Part shown: piece by piece, positions 17,508 through 25,987 of the stretch
Layout: the number at the start of each line of letters is the position of its first letter
Numbering within the stretch: position 1 is the first letter of the stretch
Assembly (NCBI RefSeq): GCF_001500065.1
Contig: NZ_LQIN01000002.1
Location: 124,001-188,000 of the forward strand
Source: Mycobacterium sp. IS-3022
Lineage (GTDB): Bacteria; Actinomycetota; Actinomycetes; Mycobacteriales; Mycobacteriaceae
DNA length: 64,000 nucleotides
Reading direction: 5' to 3'
The notes under the pieces: generated by a model
Databases searched by the model: none
What the model saw: only the letters and a program-made list of their open reading frames with translations
Told to the model about the DNA's origin: nothing
Program-made: the position numbers and the translations under genes

Positions 17508-19084
17508 CTGAGCTGGCAGCGGCCCTCTCGAAGGCGATGTCGGAGGCGCCGACCACCCTGTCGGTGCTCGATACCGAAACCGGCAAGTGGGCGCATCATC
17601 CCTGGCCAGAGGTGCACGCGCGCGCCGAGAACATCGCGGAACGGATCAGCACCGACGAAGCCGTAGCGGTCGGGCTGATCGGTGATCCCACAGTCGAGTT
17701 CATCGCGGCCATTCCCGGCGTGTTCTTCGCCGGTGCGGGGTTGTCGATCCTTCCCGGGCCCATCCGGCGCGCCGACCCCGAGCAGTGGGCGCAGACCACT
17801 CTGGACCGGTTCCGCTCCATCGGTGTGACGACGGTGTTCAGCCACGGCGCCGAGTTGCAGCTGTTGCGCGAACACACCGACTCAATCACCATCCACGATC
17901 TCGCCGAGGCCGGCCACCCACGTCGTTCGACGACGTTCCGCGGTCCGGACAGTTCCGACGTCGCGATCCTGCAAGGCACCGCCGGGTCGACGGGAACACC
18001 TCGCACGGCGATGATCTCGCCGGCCGCGTCGCTGGCCAACCTGCGCGGGCTGGTCGCCCGGGTCAACGTCGACCACCGATGCCGCCTGCACAGTTGGTTG
18101 CCGATCTACCACGACATGGGGCTGGCGTTCCTCCTGACGGCCACGCTCGGCCAGGCGGACCTCTGGCAGGCGCCCACCTCCGCCTTCGCCGCGTCACCGT
18201 TCAACTGGCTCCAATGGCTCACCGAGAGTCGAGCCACGATGACCGCCGCGCCGAATATGGCGTTCAACCTGATCGGTAAGTACGCGGGCAGCCTGAAGGG
18301 GTTCGATCTCAGTACCCTCGGCTTCACGCTCAACGGCGGCGAGCCGGTGGACTGCGTCGGCTATCAGCGTTTCGCCGACGAGATGACCCGCTTCGGCTTC
18401 GACCCGTCTTCTCTGGCTCCGTCGTACGGTCTGGCCGAATCCACCTGCGCAGTCAGCGTTCCCGAGCCGTTCTCCGGACTTCGCATCGACGACGTCACGG
18501 TCAGCGCCGAGGCGGGTGAGTCCACCCGTCGCTTCGCGGTGCTCGGTCACGCGATTCCCGGTATGGAGATCCGCATCAACACCGACGCGGCGCACGCCAC
18601 CGAGGTGACCGGTCGCGAGGTCGGTGAGGTCGAGGTCCGCGGCACGTCGCTGATGACGGGGTACGTCGGTGAAGCCCCGCTCGACCCGCAGGCGTGGCTG
18701 CCGACCGGCGATCTCGGCTACCTCACCGACGACGGCCTGGTCGTCTGCGGCCGCGCCAAGGAACTCATCACCGTCGCGGGACGCAACGTGTTCCCCACCG
18801 AGATCGAGCGGATCGCCGGCGAAATCGACGGGATCCGTGATGGTTGCGTCGTGGCCGTGGGCACCGGTGAGACGTCGGCCCGGCCCGGTCTGGTGATCGC
18901 CGCGGAGTTCAAGGGTGACGACCAGCCCGCGGCACGCAGCGCGGTCGTGGCGCGGGTCGCTTCGCACTGCGGTGTGGTTCCCGCCGACGTGGTGTTCCTC
19001 AAACCCGGTGCGCTGCCCCGCACCTCGTCGGGCAAGCTGCGCCGGCTCGAAGTCAAACGCACCCTGGAGGGAGCAAGCCGATGA
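17504..19084 (+). CDS. mbtM: mycobactin fatty acyl-AMP ligase MbtM
   Basis: Adenylating enzyme of 526 residues in the FadD/FAAL class. It activates a long-chain fatty acid as acyl-AMP and loads it onto MbtL. The P-loop-like motif [10 protein letters not shown], the [12 protein letters not shown] strand and [18 protein letters not shown] in the hinge region are all present. The C-terminal SSGKLRR holds the usual catalytic Lys. The GTG start overlaps the mbtL stop, and the end overlaps mbtN (ATGA). Position behind an iron box and between mbtL and mbtN decides the name. Confidence 0.92.
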   Translation: MTELAAALSKAMSEAPTTLSVLDTETGKWAHHPWPEVHARAENIAERISTDEAVAVGLIGDPTVEFIAAIPGVFFAGAGLSILPGPIRRADPEQWAQTTLDRFRSIGVTTVFSHGAELQLLREHTDSITIHDLAEAGHPRRSTTFRGPDSSDVAILQGTAGSTGTPRTAMISPAASLANLRGLVARVNVDHRCRLHSWLPIYHDMGLAFLLTATLGQADLWQAPTSAFAASPFNWLQWLTESRATMTAAPNMAFNLIGKYAGSLKGFDLSTLGFTLNGGEPVDCVGYQRFADEMTRFGFDPSSLAPSYGLAESTCAVSVPEPFSGLRIDDVTVSAEAGESTRRFAVLGHAIPGMEIRINTDAAHATEVTGREVGEVEVRGTSLMTGYVGEAPLDPQAWLPTGDLGYLTDDGLVVCGRAKELITVAGRNVFPTEIERIAGEIDGIRDGCVVAVGTGETSARPGLVIAAEFKGDDQPAARSAVVARVASHCGVVPADVVFLKPGALPRTSSGKLRRLEVKRTLEGASR

Positions 19085-20256
19085 CGGCCACCGCCGAAGC
19101 GCCCGGCGCACCGCCTGCCGAGGACTATCGCGAGCTGCTCGAACGCGTCTTCGACGACCGGGTCACCGCCTGGACAGCGGAAGCCGAAGAGACGGAACGA
19201 TTCCCGCGTGAGCTCATCGAATACCTCGGTGAGTCCGGCGTCTTTTCCGCCAAGTGGCTGCCGGGGCAGCAGCAGTCCGACGTCGCTAAGGTCATCGAAT
19301 TGGCCAGAAAGCTGGGCCTATTGGGCTCGGCCGGTATCGGTGTCGGAGTGGGTCTTCACGACTCGGGGATCGCGATCCTGCGCCGCTTCGGCAAATCGGA
19401 TTACCTGAAGGACATCGCCGAGCAGGCCATTCGCGGTGAGGCGGTGCTGTGCATCGGCGCCTCCGAGCAGTCCGGCGGATCCGACCTGCAGATCGTCGGT
19501 ACCGAAGTCCATTCCGTGCGCGACGGTTTCGAGGTCAAGGGCATCAAGAAGTTCGTCTCGCTGTCCCCCATCGCCGACCACGTCATGTGCGTGGCACGCA
19601 GCGTCGACCACGACCCGGACAGCAAGCACGGCAGCGTGGTCGTGATCGCAGTTCCTCTGGCGCAGTGCGAGGTTCAAACTCCCTACCGCAAAGTCGGTGC
19701 GGGCCCACTCGACACCGCAGCCGTGCACATCGACACCTGGGTGCCCGCTGATGCCCTGGTGGCCCGGCCGGGGATCGGGCTGGCCGCGATTTCCTGGGGT
19801 CTCGCGCAGGAGCGGATGTCGGTGGCCGGTCTGATCTCCACCTCGGCCCAACGCGTCATCGGTATCACCTTGGCGCGCATGATGGCTCGGCGACAGTTCG
19901 GCCACTCGCTGTACGAACACCAGGCTCTCAGGATGCGGATGGCGGACCTACAGGCGCGCGTCGACATGCTGCGCTACGCCCTCGACGGCATCGCCGCGAC
20001 CGGGAAGCTGGACCTGCGCACCGCCGCGGCCATGAAGGTCAACGCCGCCCGCCTCGGTGAAGAGGTGATGAACGAGTGCATGCACATCTTCGGCGGGTCC
20101 GGCTATCTCGTCGACGAAACCCCGCTGGGCAGATGGTGGCGCGACATGAAGCTGGCCCGCGTCGGCGGTGGCACTGACGAGGTGCTGTGGGAGTTGGTCG
20201 CCGCCGGTATGAAGCCCGATCACGAAGGCTACGCCGAGTTCAACCAGCTGCCCTGA
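19081..20256 (+). CDS. mbtN: mycobactin acyl-ACP dehydrogenase MbtN
   Basis: Flavoprotein of 391 residues of the acyl-CoA dehydrogenase family. In mycobactin synthesis it introduces the alpha-beta double bond of the acyl chain while bound to MbtL. Motifs include [13 protein letters not shown] (flavin/substrate site), [20 protein letters not shown], and [15 protein letters not shown] near the C-terminus. The ATG at 19081 overlaps the mbtM TGA. It is the last gene of the iron-regulated operon and converges on mbtK, with a strong hairpin between them. Confidence 0.92.
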   Translation: MTATAEAPGAPPAEDYRELLERVFDDRVTAWTAEAEETERFPRELIEYLGESGVFSAKWLPGQQQSDVAKVIELARKLGLLGSAGIGVGVGLHDSGIAILRRFGKSDYLKDIAEQAIRGEAVLCIGASEQSGGSDLQIVGTEVHSVRDGFEVKGIKKFVSLSPIADHVMCVARSVDHDPDSKHGSVVVIAVPLAQCEVQTPYRKVGAGPLDTAAVHIDTWVPADALVARPGIGLAAISWGLAQERMSVAGLISTSAQRVIGITLARMMARRQFGHSLYEHQALRMRMADLQARVDMLRYALDGIAATGKLDLRTAAAMKVNAARLGEEVMNECMHIFGGSGYLVDETPLGRWWRDMKLARVGGGTDEVLWELVAAGMKPDHEGYAEFNQLP

Positions 20257-20278
20257 TCTCGGCCGAGCGCAAGCCTGC

Positions 20279-20339
20279 CGAGCAGACGCAAATTGCCCCA
20301 TTTTCATGGGCGGTTTCAAGGGTTCTTTGCGACTGCTCG
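20279..20339. terminator. long inverted repeat between convergent mbtN and mbtK
   Basis: CGAGCAGACGCAAA (20279-20292) pairs with TTTGCGACTGCTCG (20326-20339) at 13 of 14 positions. Inside it a smaller GCCC/GGGC stem frames a loop with ATTTTC. The element fills the 100-bp convergent space and can fold on either strand, so a bidirectional terminator is likely. Similar GAGCAGACGCAAA elements are remembered from other mycobacterial intergenic regions, but that was not checked. Confidence 0.6.
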
Positions 20340-20356
20340 CGCGAAGAAGGCTCGCG

Positions 20357-20968
20357 CTAAGAACTGCGCGGCAGTGCGTAGAGCGCCATGCGCCGGTTCG
20401 ACATGTCATGCTCGCCGAGAAATTCGCAGCCGGCGTACTCGCACACATCGCGGGCGCCCTTGTTCCGGTGGTCGGGATCGAACATGATTCGCCGGCACTG
20501 CGGATCGAGCTCGAAGATGTTGGCGGTCAACCGCGGCAACAGGATCGGCGCGATACCGCGGTTGACGAACCGCATCTCGGCGATCGCCGCGTGCAGTCCG
20601 ATGTCGTGCGGGTCGGCGTCATAGCGCGGCGCGATCGAATCCTTGGCGGCGCGGTACAGCTCGATGTAGGCGAACGGCTGGCCACGGAAACTGCCGATCA
20701 GTGGCCTGGAGTACTCGCCGGCCAGCTGCGCGCTCAAGTACCGGTGCCAGCGCTCGGGCGACCAGTCGTACTCCCAGGCCTCCACCAGATGCGGGCGGTT
20801 CATCCACTCCGAGACCATCTCCGCGTCCGCGTCCGCATCGGCGAGCCTGATGAAGTAGGGATCGGCGAGGACCGGTGTCGGCGGCGCCGCGACCTCCCGC
20901 ACCGCATCGGAAATGTCCGTCAGTTCCCGCGGAAGAACGGGCGCGGGTGCGTCGTCAATCTCGGTCAT
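20357..20968 (-). CDS. mbtK: mycobactin lysine N-acyltransferase MbtK
   Basis: GNAT-fold acyltransferase of 203 residues. It moves the fatty acyl chain from the carrier protein to the epsilon-amino group of the mycobactin lysine. The fold shows [14 protein letters not shown] strands, DIGLHAAI with the presumed catalytic His, [11 protein letters not shown] at the cofactor loop, and [10 protein letters not shown] with the presumed catalytic Asp. The orientation opposite to mbtLMN matches M. tuberculosis Rv1347c. An IdeR-like box lies 26-44 bp upstream. Unlike M. tuberculosis, irtA and irtB do not follow on the far side. Confidence 0.92.
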   Translation of the reverse strand: MTEIDDAPAPVLPRELTDISDAVREVAAPPTPVLADPYFIRLADADADAEMVSEWMNRPHLVEAWEYDWSPERWHRYLSAQLAGEYSRPLIGSFRGQPFAYIELYRAAKDSIAPRYDADPHDIGLHAAIAEMRFVNRGIAPILLPRLTANIFELDPQCRRIMFDPDHRNKGARDVCEYAGCEFLGEHDMSNRRMALYALPRSS

Positions 20969-20993
20969 CGCTCGTCGAGCCTACCGGACCGAG

Positions 20994-21012
20994 TAAGGCA
21001 AGACTTACCTTC
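20994..21012 (-). promoter_or_regulatory. IdeR-like iron box upstream of mbtK
   Basis: Read on the minus strand the 19-mer matches 12 of 19 positions of the IdeR consensus and is itself partly palindromic (GTAAGGCAAGACTTAC on the plus strand). It sits 26 bp upstream of the mbtK ATG. The match is weaker than at mbtL, but position and gene support it. Confidence 0.65.
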
Positions 21013-21043
21013 CTCGTCATCCGCGGCCATCGGCGGGCGGCCG

Positions 21044-21739
21044 TCAGCCGAACAAGTCGTCGAGGGCCCGCTGTTCGAGTTCGGTCCACCGGTGCACCCG
21101 TCGGCGGACTTCGGAGACGGCGTCCTCGTCGAGGTGCTCGGCTGCCTCCGGCGTGATGCGGCAGATGTCCATGGGCCCGCCGACACTGGGCGAGGACGCG
21201 TCGAGGGCGTCGAGTACGCGTAACGCGGCGACCACGCCGTAGTTGACATCGCGTTCGGCCATGCCGAAGTGCGCCAGCAGCGCGTGGGCCTGCTGGGCCA
21301 TCGGAGAGCCGCTACCCACAGCGTGGAACCCGATCTCTTCGTAGTGCCCGATCAGACCGTGTGGATCGATGTCGATGATGAACGGCTCGCCGCCTGCGTA
21401 GCCCGCCGCGAGGACGTAGGTCGCCGGAGTGGCGCCGGGTTTGCCCGCCGGCACGTCGGCGATGAAGTTCCGGTAGTGGTGCTCGAGCACGGGCAGGACC
21501 CGCTGTTGGAGGGCATGGCCGACGTCGGGCGCCTCCATGATCGCGTCCGGTTCATTGTCGAAGATCTGCTCGAGGTCGTAGAGCACGGCGCGCGATCCGC
21601 TGCCGCCCCACGCGGCGCGTCCGCCGAGCGGATGCAGCTTCTGGGCCGGATAGCTCAGCCCCCGCACGGGGTCGGTGATCTGCGAGTCGGAGGCCATCAC
21701 CAACCCGTCCGCGCAGCGCAGGGCCAGAACGACGGTCAT
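21044..21739 (-). CDS. proteasome-type Ntn hydrolase with intact Thr1-Asp17-Lys33
   Basis: Protein of 231 residues from the ATG at 21739. The second codon is Thr, so removal of the initiator Met would expose an N-terminal Thr. Numbering from that Thr, VLALRCADGLVMASD places Asp at 17, and SYPAQK places Lys at 33, the same positions as the catalytic set of proteasome beta subunits and HslV. The next strand, AWGGSGSRAVLYDLEQI, and a GSGSPMAQQAHALL helix also follow the fold. There is no propeptide, unlike PrcB; HslV and Anbu have this arrangement. No HslU-like ATPase is near. It is 32 bp from the DUF488 gene upstream. Confidence 0.8.
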   Translation of the reverse strand: MTVVLALRCADGLVMASDSQITDPVRGLSYPAQKLHPLGGRAAWGGSGSRAVLYDLEQIFDNEPDAIMEAPDVGHALQQRVLPVLEHHYRNFIADVPAGKPGATPATYVLAAGYAGGEPFIIDIDPHGLIGHYEEIGFHAVGSGSPMAQQAHALLAHFGMAERDVNYGVVAALRVLDALDASSPSVGGPMDICRITPEAAEHLDEDAVSEVRRRVHRWTELEQRALDDLFG

Positions 21740-21771
21740 CGCGAGATTTCCGGAGGCATTGACCGATCGTC

Positions 21772-22137
21772 TCACGCCGCCCGAGAGAGCAGCGTGCGCA
21801 AGACGGCAGCTTGGCTTTGCTCGACGTTGCGGGTGGCGGTCACCAGCACCACCGGTCCTTCGCGGAGCAGCGCGCGCAACTCAGCGAGTGCCGCAGCGCC
21901 CTCCTCGGTGTCCAGTTCGGCGGCGTAGCGGACGGCGAACTCGTCGAACCGTTCCGGCTGATGCGAATACCAGCGCCGCAGTTCGGTCGACGGGGCGACC
22001 GCCGGCAGCCATCGGCCGATTCGGGCATCGTCTTTGCGAAATCCCCGCGGCCACAACCGGTCCACGAGCACCCGGGTGCCGTCGCCGCTGGGCTGGTCGT
22101 AGACGCGTGCGATCTCGATGTTTGGGCGCTCACCCAT
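21772..22137 (-). CDS. DUF488 family protein
   Basis: Protein of 121 residues from the ATG at 22137 (MGERPNIEIARVYDQ). It shows the DUF488 core: RVLVDRLWPRGFRKDD, a GRWLPAVAPSTELRRWY stretch with the conserved Trp-Tyr and a FAVRYAAELD helix, ending in the VVLVTATRNVEQSQA strand-helix. The family is widespread and of unclear biochemistry. The longer frame to 22323 is antisense to the gene at 22157 and is not used. It is upstream of the Ntn hydrolase gene on the same strand and divergent from the 64-residue gene by 19 bp. Confidence 0.85.
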   Translation of the reverse strand: MGERPNIEIARVYDQPSGDGTRVLVDRLWPRGFRKDDARIGRWLPAVAPSTELRRWYSHQPERFDEFAVRYAAELDTEEGAAALAELRALLREGPVVLVTATRNVEQSQAAVLRTLLSRAA

Positions 22138-22156
22138 ACGGTGGAATGGTAGGTGC

Positions 22157-22351
22157 ATGCCGGTGGACCGAATCGCGGATTTGCAGCGGTGGCAGGACTC
22201 TGGGGCCATCTGGGAGGTGCGCGCCCGGCGAGAGAAGAGCGTGACGGTCGCACTGTTGCGCTGCGACGGCGGCGAAGAGGTCGACGTGTTCACCTCCGAT
22301 GACCCCCGCCTGCTCGAGTTCATCGGCCAGCGCCGCAGCAGCGAGGAGTGA
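22157..22351 (+). CDS. small conserved hypothetical protein
   Basis: A 64-residue acidic protein from the ATG at 22157 (MPVDRIADLQRWQDSGAIW). It has alternating strand-like segments WEVRARREKSVTVALLRC and EEVDVFTSDDPRLLEFI, consistent with a compact alpha/beta fold. No signal or membrane segment is seen. It is divergent from DUF488 and ends 2 bp before the convergent TetR gene. Function not recognised. The codon pattern and tight packing between neighbours support a real gene. Confidence 0.65.
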   Translation: MPVDRIADLQRWQDSGAIWEVRARREKSVTVALLRCDGGEEVDVFTSDDPRLLEFIGQRRSSEE

Positions 22352-22353
22352 TC

Positions 22354-22893
22354 TCATCGGGCGCGATCGGAGGCGCGGACGAGATCGGCGAAGGCGGTGA
22401 CCGCGGCGTCGACGCCGTCGAGATCCTCGGTCGCGACCAGGTCCAGCAGCAGGCCGCGCACGACGGCCAGGCCGAGGCGCTTCATTGCGGGCGCGCTGTT
22501 CGGCTGCTCTGAGAGCCAGTCGTCGACCGCACCCGGCAGCATCCGGGCGAACGGTTGCTCGCCCTGCACACCGCGGGCATAGCACTCGAAGAAGAGCCTC
22601 TCGAGCGAGCGCAGGTCGGCCCGGCGCAGATTGCCCCACATCGCCTCGATCGCATCGGCGGGTGCCGCCGGCAGTTGCCGCGTCAGCGCCCTCTGGCGTC
22701 GCTCGACCTCACCGACGATCGCCACAAGCAGTTCGTCACGCGAGCCGAAATGGTGCAGCAGCATGCGGTGGCTGGTGCCGACCGCCCGAGCGAGATCGCG
22801 TAGCGACCGAGCGCCGATTCCGCGGACCGCGACCTCGGTCACCAACGCGTCGAGGAGTTCCCGGCGACGCTCGAGGTCAGCAGGACGGGCCAT
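22354..22893 (-). CDS. TetR family transcriptional regulator
   Basis: Regulator of 179 residues. The HTH region reads RRELLDALVTEVAVRG, then SLRDLARAVGTSHRMLLHHFGSRDELL. Its start overlaps the end of the SRPBCC gene by 17 bp on the same strand, so the two are one transcript. The perfect palindrome at 23321-23340, at the start codon of the SRPBCC gene, is the natural operator candidate for autoregulation. Ligand unknown. Confidence 0.9.
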   Translation of the reverse strand: MARPADLERRRELLDALVTEVAVRGIGARSLRDLARAVGTSHRMLLHHFGSRDELLVAIVGEVERRQRALTRQLPAAPADAIEAMWGNLRRADLRSLERLFFECYARGVQGEQPFARMLPGAVDDWLSEQPNSAPAMKRLGLAVVRGLLLDLVATEDLDGVDAAVTAFADLVRASDRAR

Positions 22894-23323
22894 CGAGCCG
22901 ATGCAGATGCTCGCAGCGCGCTTTCAGGCCGGCGCCCTCGAGGTCGAGGTAGCGCCTGGTCATCGAGCGCATCAGTCGCCCGACCATCGCTCCGACCGGA
23001 CCGCGCTGTTCGAGCCGTTGCTGGACGCGCGTGCGTGTGCCCGAGTGGGCGATGACCTCGTGGTGTGCCACGGTCAGCCCGCCGGGTGAGCGTTGCACCC
23101 ACGTCCACGCCTCGCCGGGCGAGACCTCGGTGACCGCCCAGACAAGCTTCGGCATGCGTGGTTGTTTGATCTCGAACCGGTTGCCCACAAGCAACTCTGG
23201 ACTGTCAAGCGCCATCAGGCGGGTCACCGAGGCGGTCCACTCCGGCCAGCGCTCGACGTCACTGAACACCTTCCAGACGGCATCGGCCGGCGCGTCGATC
23301 TCGATCGCGGCATTCGTAACCAT
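22877..23323 (-). CDS. SRPBCC (START-like) family protein
   Basis: Protein of 148 residues of the polyketide cyclase/START-like ligand-binding fold. It opens with IEIDAPADAVWKVFSDVERWPEWT, the standard SRPBCC first helix-grip region, and closes with a long C-terminal helix around VGRLMRSMTRRYLDLE. Members bind or modify lipophilic small molecules, but no catalytic signature is visible. It is co-transcribed with the downstream TetR gene, which may sense the same class of ligand. The start codon lies inside the 20-bp palindrome. Confidence 0.85.
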   Translation of the reverse strand: MVTNAAIEIDAPADAVWKVFSDVERWPEWTASVTRLMALDSPELLVGNRFEIKQPRMPKLVWAVTEVSPGEAWTWVQRSPGGLTVAHHEVIAHSGTRTRVQQRLEQRGPVGAMVGRLMRSMTRRYLDLEGAGLKARCEHLHRLDGPSC

Positions 23324-23340
23324 GTACCAAATGGTACATG
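23321..23340. promoter_or_regulatory. perfect 20-bp palindrome overlapping the SRPBCC start codon
   Basis: CATGTACCA-AA-TGGTACATG has 9-bp arms with two central bases. The leftmost CAT is the ATG of the leftward SRPBCC gene. A TetR dimer bound here would block a promoter or initiation at this point. The adjacent TetR gene (22354-22893) is the likely binder. Confidence 0.7.
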
Positions 23341-23472
23341 CGGTGGCCGCGGATTCCGTGGTTTTGCGTGATCCTTACCCCGAGCCGCGGTCCTCTGGCT
23401 ACGGTGCCCGCAAAGGAGTTTCCGGTCAGTCGATCCGCACTCCGGAGCGGTATTCGCGGAAGGACACCCGCC

Positions 23473-25878
23473 GTGGCAACGACGCCGAACACATACGGCC
23501 GGTACATCGGGAGGATTGGCGCGCTGGCAGTCGCGCTGGGTATCGGCGCCGCCATCGCGAACAGCCCCGGCCTCGCCGCCGCGGATGACGGCGCCTCCAG
23601 TTCGTCGGACACCTCGTCAGGTGCGTCGGGCTCGTCAGGGGCGTCGGGGTCGTCAGGTGCGTCGGGCTCGCCAGGAGCGACGGGCGCGACGGGTGCGTCG
23701 GGTTCTGCAGGTGCAACGGACGCGACTGATCACGATGACAAGCGCTCGACGACAACCAAGGGGACAACGACCGCATCGAGGGATACTGCCGCCGACGCCG
23801 ACCCAGACGATGATGACTCGGCAGACGACAAAGGTCCTGTCGAGAAGTCGGACGGCGTTGGTGCAGACGACGCGGACGAATCGGAGCAAGACCGGACCGG
23901 CACGGAGAACACAGACGCCACTGGCGACACCGGCGACACCGGCGACACCGACGAAGATGCAGACGCAGACGCAGTCGCGGAGGAGCCCCACAGCGACGAC
24001 ACGCCACGGAAATCCACGCCGCAGACATCGGGCCTACGCGACGACCAAAGGCGCGATAGCAAGCAGGACACAGAATTCGAGGGCGACACTCAACCACGTC
24101 CGGTGCAGCGCACCCTGCGGGTGATCGACGCGACGGCCCACGACACCGTCACCGAAGAGAACCGCACCACAGTCACCGCCGAATCCGAAACGCCACCGGA
24201 CGAACCCACCGGCACTGCGGCTCTGGCCAAGACCTCCACCCTGCCGCTGGCCAGTCCGCCGCCGACGCCCACCACCGCAACGGTCACCACGGGTGTGCAA
24301 ACCCTGGCCGGCACCCTGCTCTCCGCGCTCGGCTTCGGTCCCCAGGCCGCCAACGGCCCGACGACACCGGCGCAGCCGCCCATGCTGTGGGCGATGCTGG
24401 GCTTTGCGCGCCGCGAGATCGGCCGCCTGGTGGCTCCGTTCACCTCCGTGGCGGGCGCCCCAGTGGCCGCTCTGGTGGCCGAGGATGTCGACACCGAAGC
24501 GGTCAGCCCGCTGGCCACGCCAGAGCAGCTGGAGGCAGAGCGCATCGCTGCGCAGACCGTCAACACCCTGCCGGTCGCAATCATGAAGCTCGTTCTGCGC
24601 CAACAGTTTCTGTCGGCAGCACAGCAGCTCTACCCCAACGGCATCGACGCGGAGAACATGGCAGCGCTGGACGGTGCCGTCGACGAGTACGCGATGGCCG
24701 CGGCGTTCCAGCAGCAGTTGCTCGACTCGATGAACCCGAAGGTCGTCACGCAGGTCGCCCCACCGCACATGTGGTTCGGACAGGCCGTCGGGGGATCGCG
24801 CATCCTCTACGACAACCCCGACACCGTCTACCGCTTCATGGGCGTCAACGGTGCGTCGGAATACGTGATCACCGGCCGCTTCAACAACATGACCGCAGCG
24901 GGCAGGCCCGCCGACACCACGTTCAGCGTCCTGGAAGGCCTCGCCGGGACCACGTCGTCGATCCTGACCGCCGACGACATGGAGATCAACCCGGACGGCA
25001 CGTTCACGATCACCGTGAGCACCCAACCGGCGAACGGGCGAAAGAACCACCTGCAACTCACTTCGTCGTCGACGATCATCGCGGCGCGAGATACGTTGGG
25101 CAACTGGAACTCCGAAGAGCCGCCGAGCCTGTCGATCGAACGGGTGGCCGGGCCGCCCGACAGCTTGTTCGCTCAAATCGGCGGGTTCGCGTTTCTCGGC
25201 CAGTTCGTCAGCGGCAACCCGCTGCTCACGGCGCTGGTCTCGATCGTGCCTCCACTGCCCTATATGCCGCCGCAGCTGCGCGGCGTGTTCGCCGCGGTGA
25301 TCCTCGCGGTACGCGGCGCATCCGAGCAAGCCAAGTACATGGCGCTGGCAACCAACGATCCCGCCACCGGCGAACCACGGCCGGTCAACGAGGTCAGTCA
25401 GCCCGCCAGCAACGCGGAGTTCCTGGCCAACCAGCTGCAGAGCAACGGCCACTTCCAACTCGCCGACGACGAAGCGTTGGTGCTGACCATCGACCCCGGC
25501 GACGCCGGTTACTTCATCGTCCCCACGTACAACGTCTGGACGATCACGGATGACTACTGGAACGAGCCCGCGAGCTTGAACAACGAGCAGGCCGTGCGCA
25601 ACGCAAACGGCACCTACACAATCGTGATCTCGCCGACCGATCCGGGAGCGGCCAATTGGGTGTCCACGTCGGGGCTGAATCAGGGCACACTTGCGATCCG
25701 CTTCCAAGACTTGGGCGACGACGCGCCTTCCATCGTCAACCATGGGGTGATGTCGCACGATGCTCTGCCCGGCTTTCTCCCGGCCGACGCATTCGTCACC
25801 GAGACGCAGCGCAGAGATCAGCTTGCCCTGCGTAAGGCCGGTTTCAACAAGCGCTGGGCCCCCTACCCACAGCCGTAA
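23473..25878 (+). CDS. secreted acidic Ser/Gly/Ala-repeat protein with a C-terminal DUF1214-like region
   Basis: Exported protein of 801 residues. From the GTG at 23473, which follows an AGGA site, a Sec-type signal runs about residues 12-36 (IGALAVALGIGAAIAN to LAAA). Next comes a low-complexity stretch (about 40-80) of SGASGS/GATGA repeats, then a strongly acidic Asp/Glu/Thr/Ser region to about 200 including GDT triplets. The part from about residue 340 is a folded domain with FRFM-type strands, VPTYNVWTITDDYW and GAANWVST, reminiscent of DUF1214. Length, repeats and signal suggest a cell-surface or secreted mycobacterial protein. Function not recognised. The frame opens at 23338. Confidence 0.75.
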   Translation: MATTPNTYGRYIGRIGALAVALGIGAAIANSPGLAAADDGASSSSDTSSGASGSSGASGSSGASGSPGATGATGASGSAGATDATDHDDKRSTTTKGTTTASRDTAADADPDDDDSADDKGPVEKSDGVGADDADESEQDRTGTENTDATGDTGDTGDTDEDADADAVAEEPHSDDTPRKSTPQTSGLRDDQRRDSKQDTEFEGDTQPRPVQRTLRVIDATAHDTVTEENRTTVTAESETPPDEPTGTAALAKTSTLPLASPPPTPTTATVTTGVQTLAGTLLSALGFGPQAANGPTTPAQPPMLWAMLGFARREIGRLVAPFTSVAGAPVAALVAEDVDTEAVSPLATPEQLEAERIAAQTVNTLPVAIMKLVLRQQFLSAAQQLYPNGIDAENMAALDGAVDEYAMAAAFQQQLLDSMNPKVVTQVAPPHMWFGQAVGGSRILYDNPDTVYRFMGVNGASEYVITGRFNNMTAAGRPADTTFSVLEGLAGTTSSILTADDMEINPDGTFTITVSTQPANGRKNHLQLTSSSTIIAARDTLGNWNSEEPPSLSIERVAGPPDSLFAQIGGFAFLGQFVSGNPLLTALVSIVPPLPYMPPQLRGVFAAVILAVRGASEQAKYMALATNDPATGEPRPVNEVSQPASNAEFLANQLQSNGHFQLADDEALVLTIDPGDAGYFIVPTYNVWTITDDYWNEPASLNNEQAVRNANGTYTIVISPTDPGAANWVSTSGLNQGTLAIRFQDLGDDAPSIVNHGVMSHDALPGFLPADAFVTETQRRDQLALRKAGFNKRWAPYPQP

Positions 25879-25897
25879 CCCCGACCGCTGAAATAGC

Positions 25898-25936
25898 AGC
25901 CACGGCTCCTGATTCACCGTCAGCACGGCCGTGGCT
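25898..25936 (+). terminator. hairpin after the secreted acidic protein gene
   Basis: AGCCACGG (25898-25905) and CCGTGGCT (25929-25936) form an 8-bp stem about 20 bp after the stop codon. No T-run follows, as is common in mycobacteria, so termination efficiency is uncertain. Confidence 0.4.
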
Positions 25937-25987
25937 TCTCACTCGCGGACGCGTGCCCTTGATCCGATACGGCAAGATTGCCTCGAC

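Noticed and set aside
24034..25926. 630-codon minus-strand ORF
   Set aside because: Antisense shadow of the secreted protein gene (23473-25878); no domain-like composition, and GC-rich DNA makes long antisense frames common.
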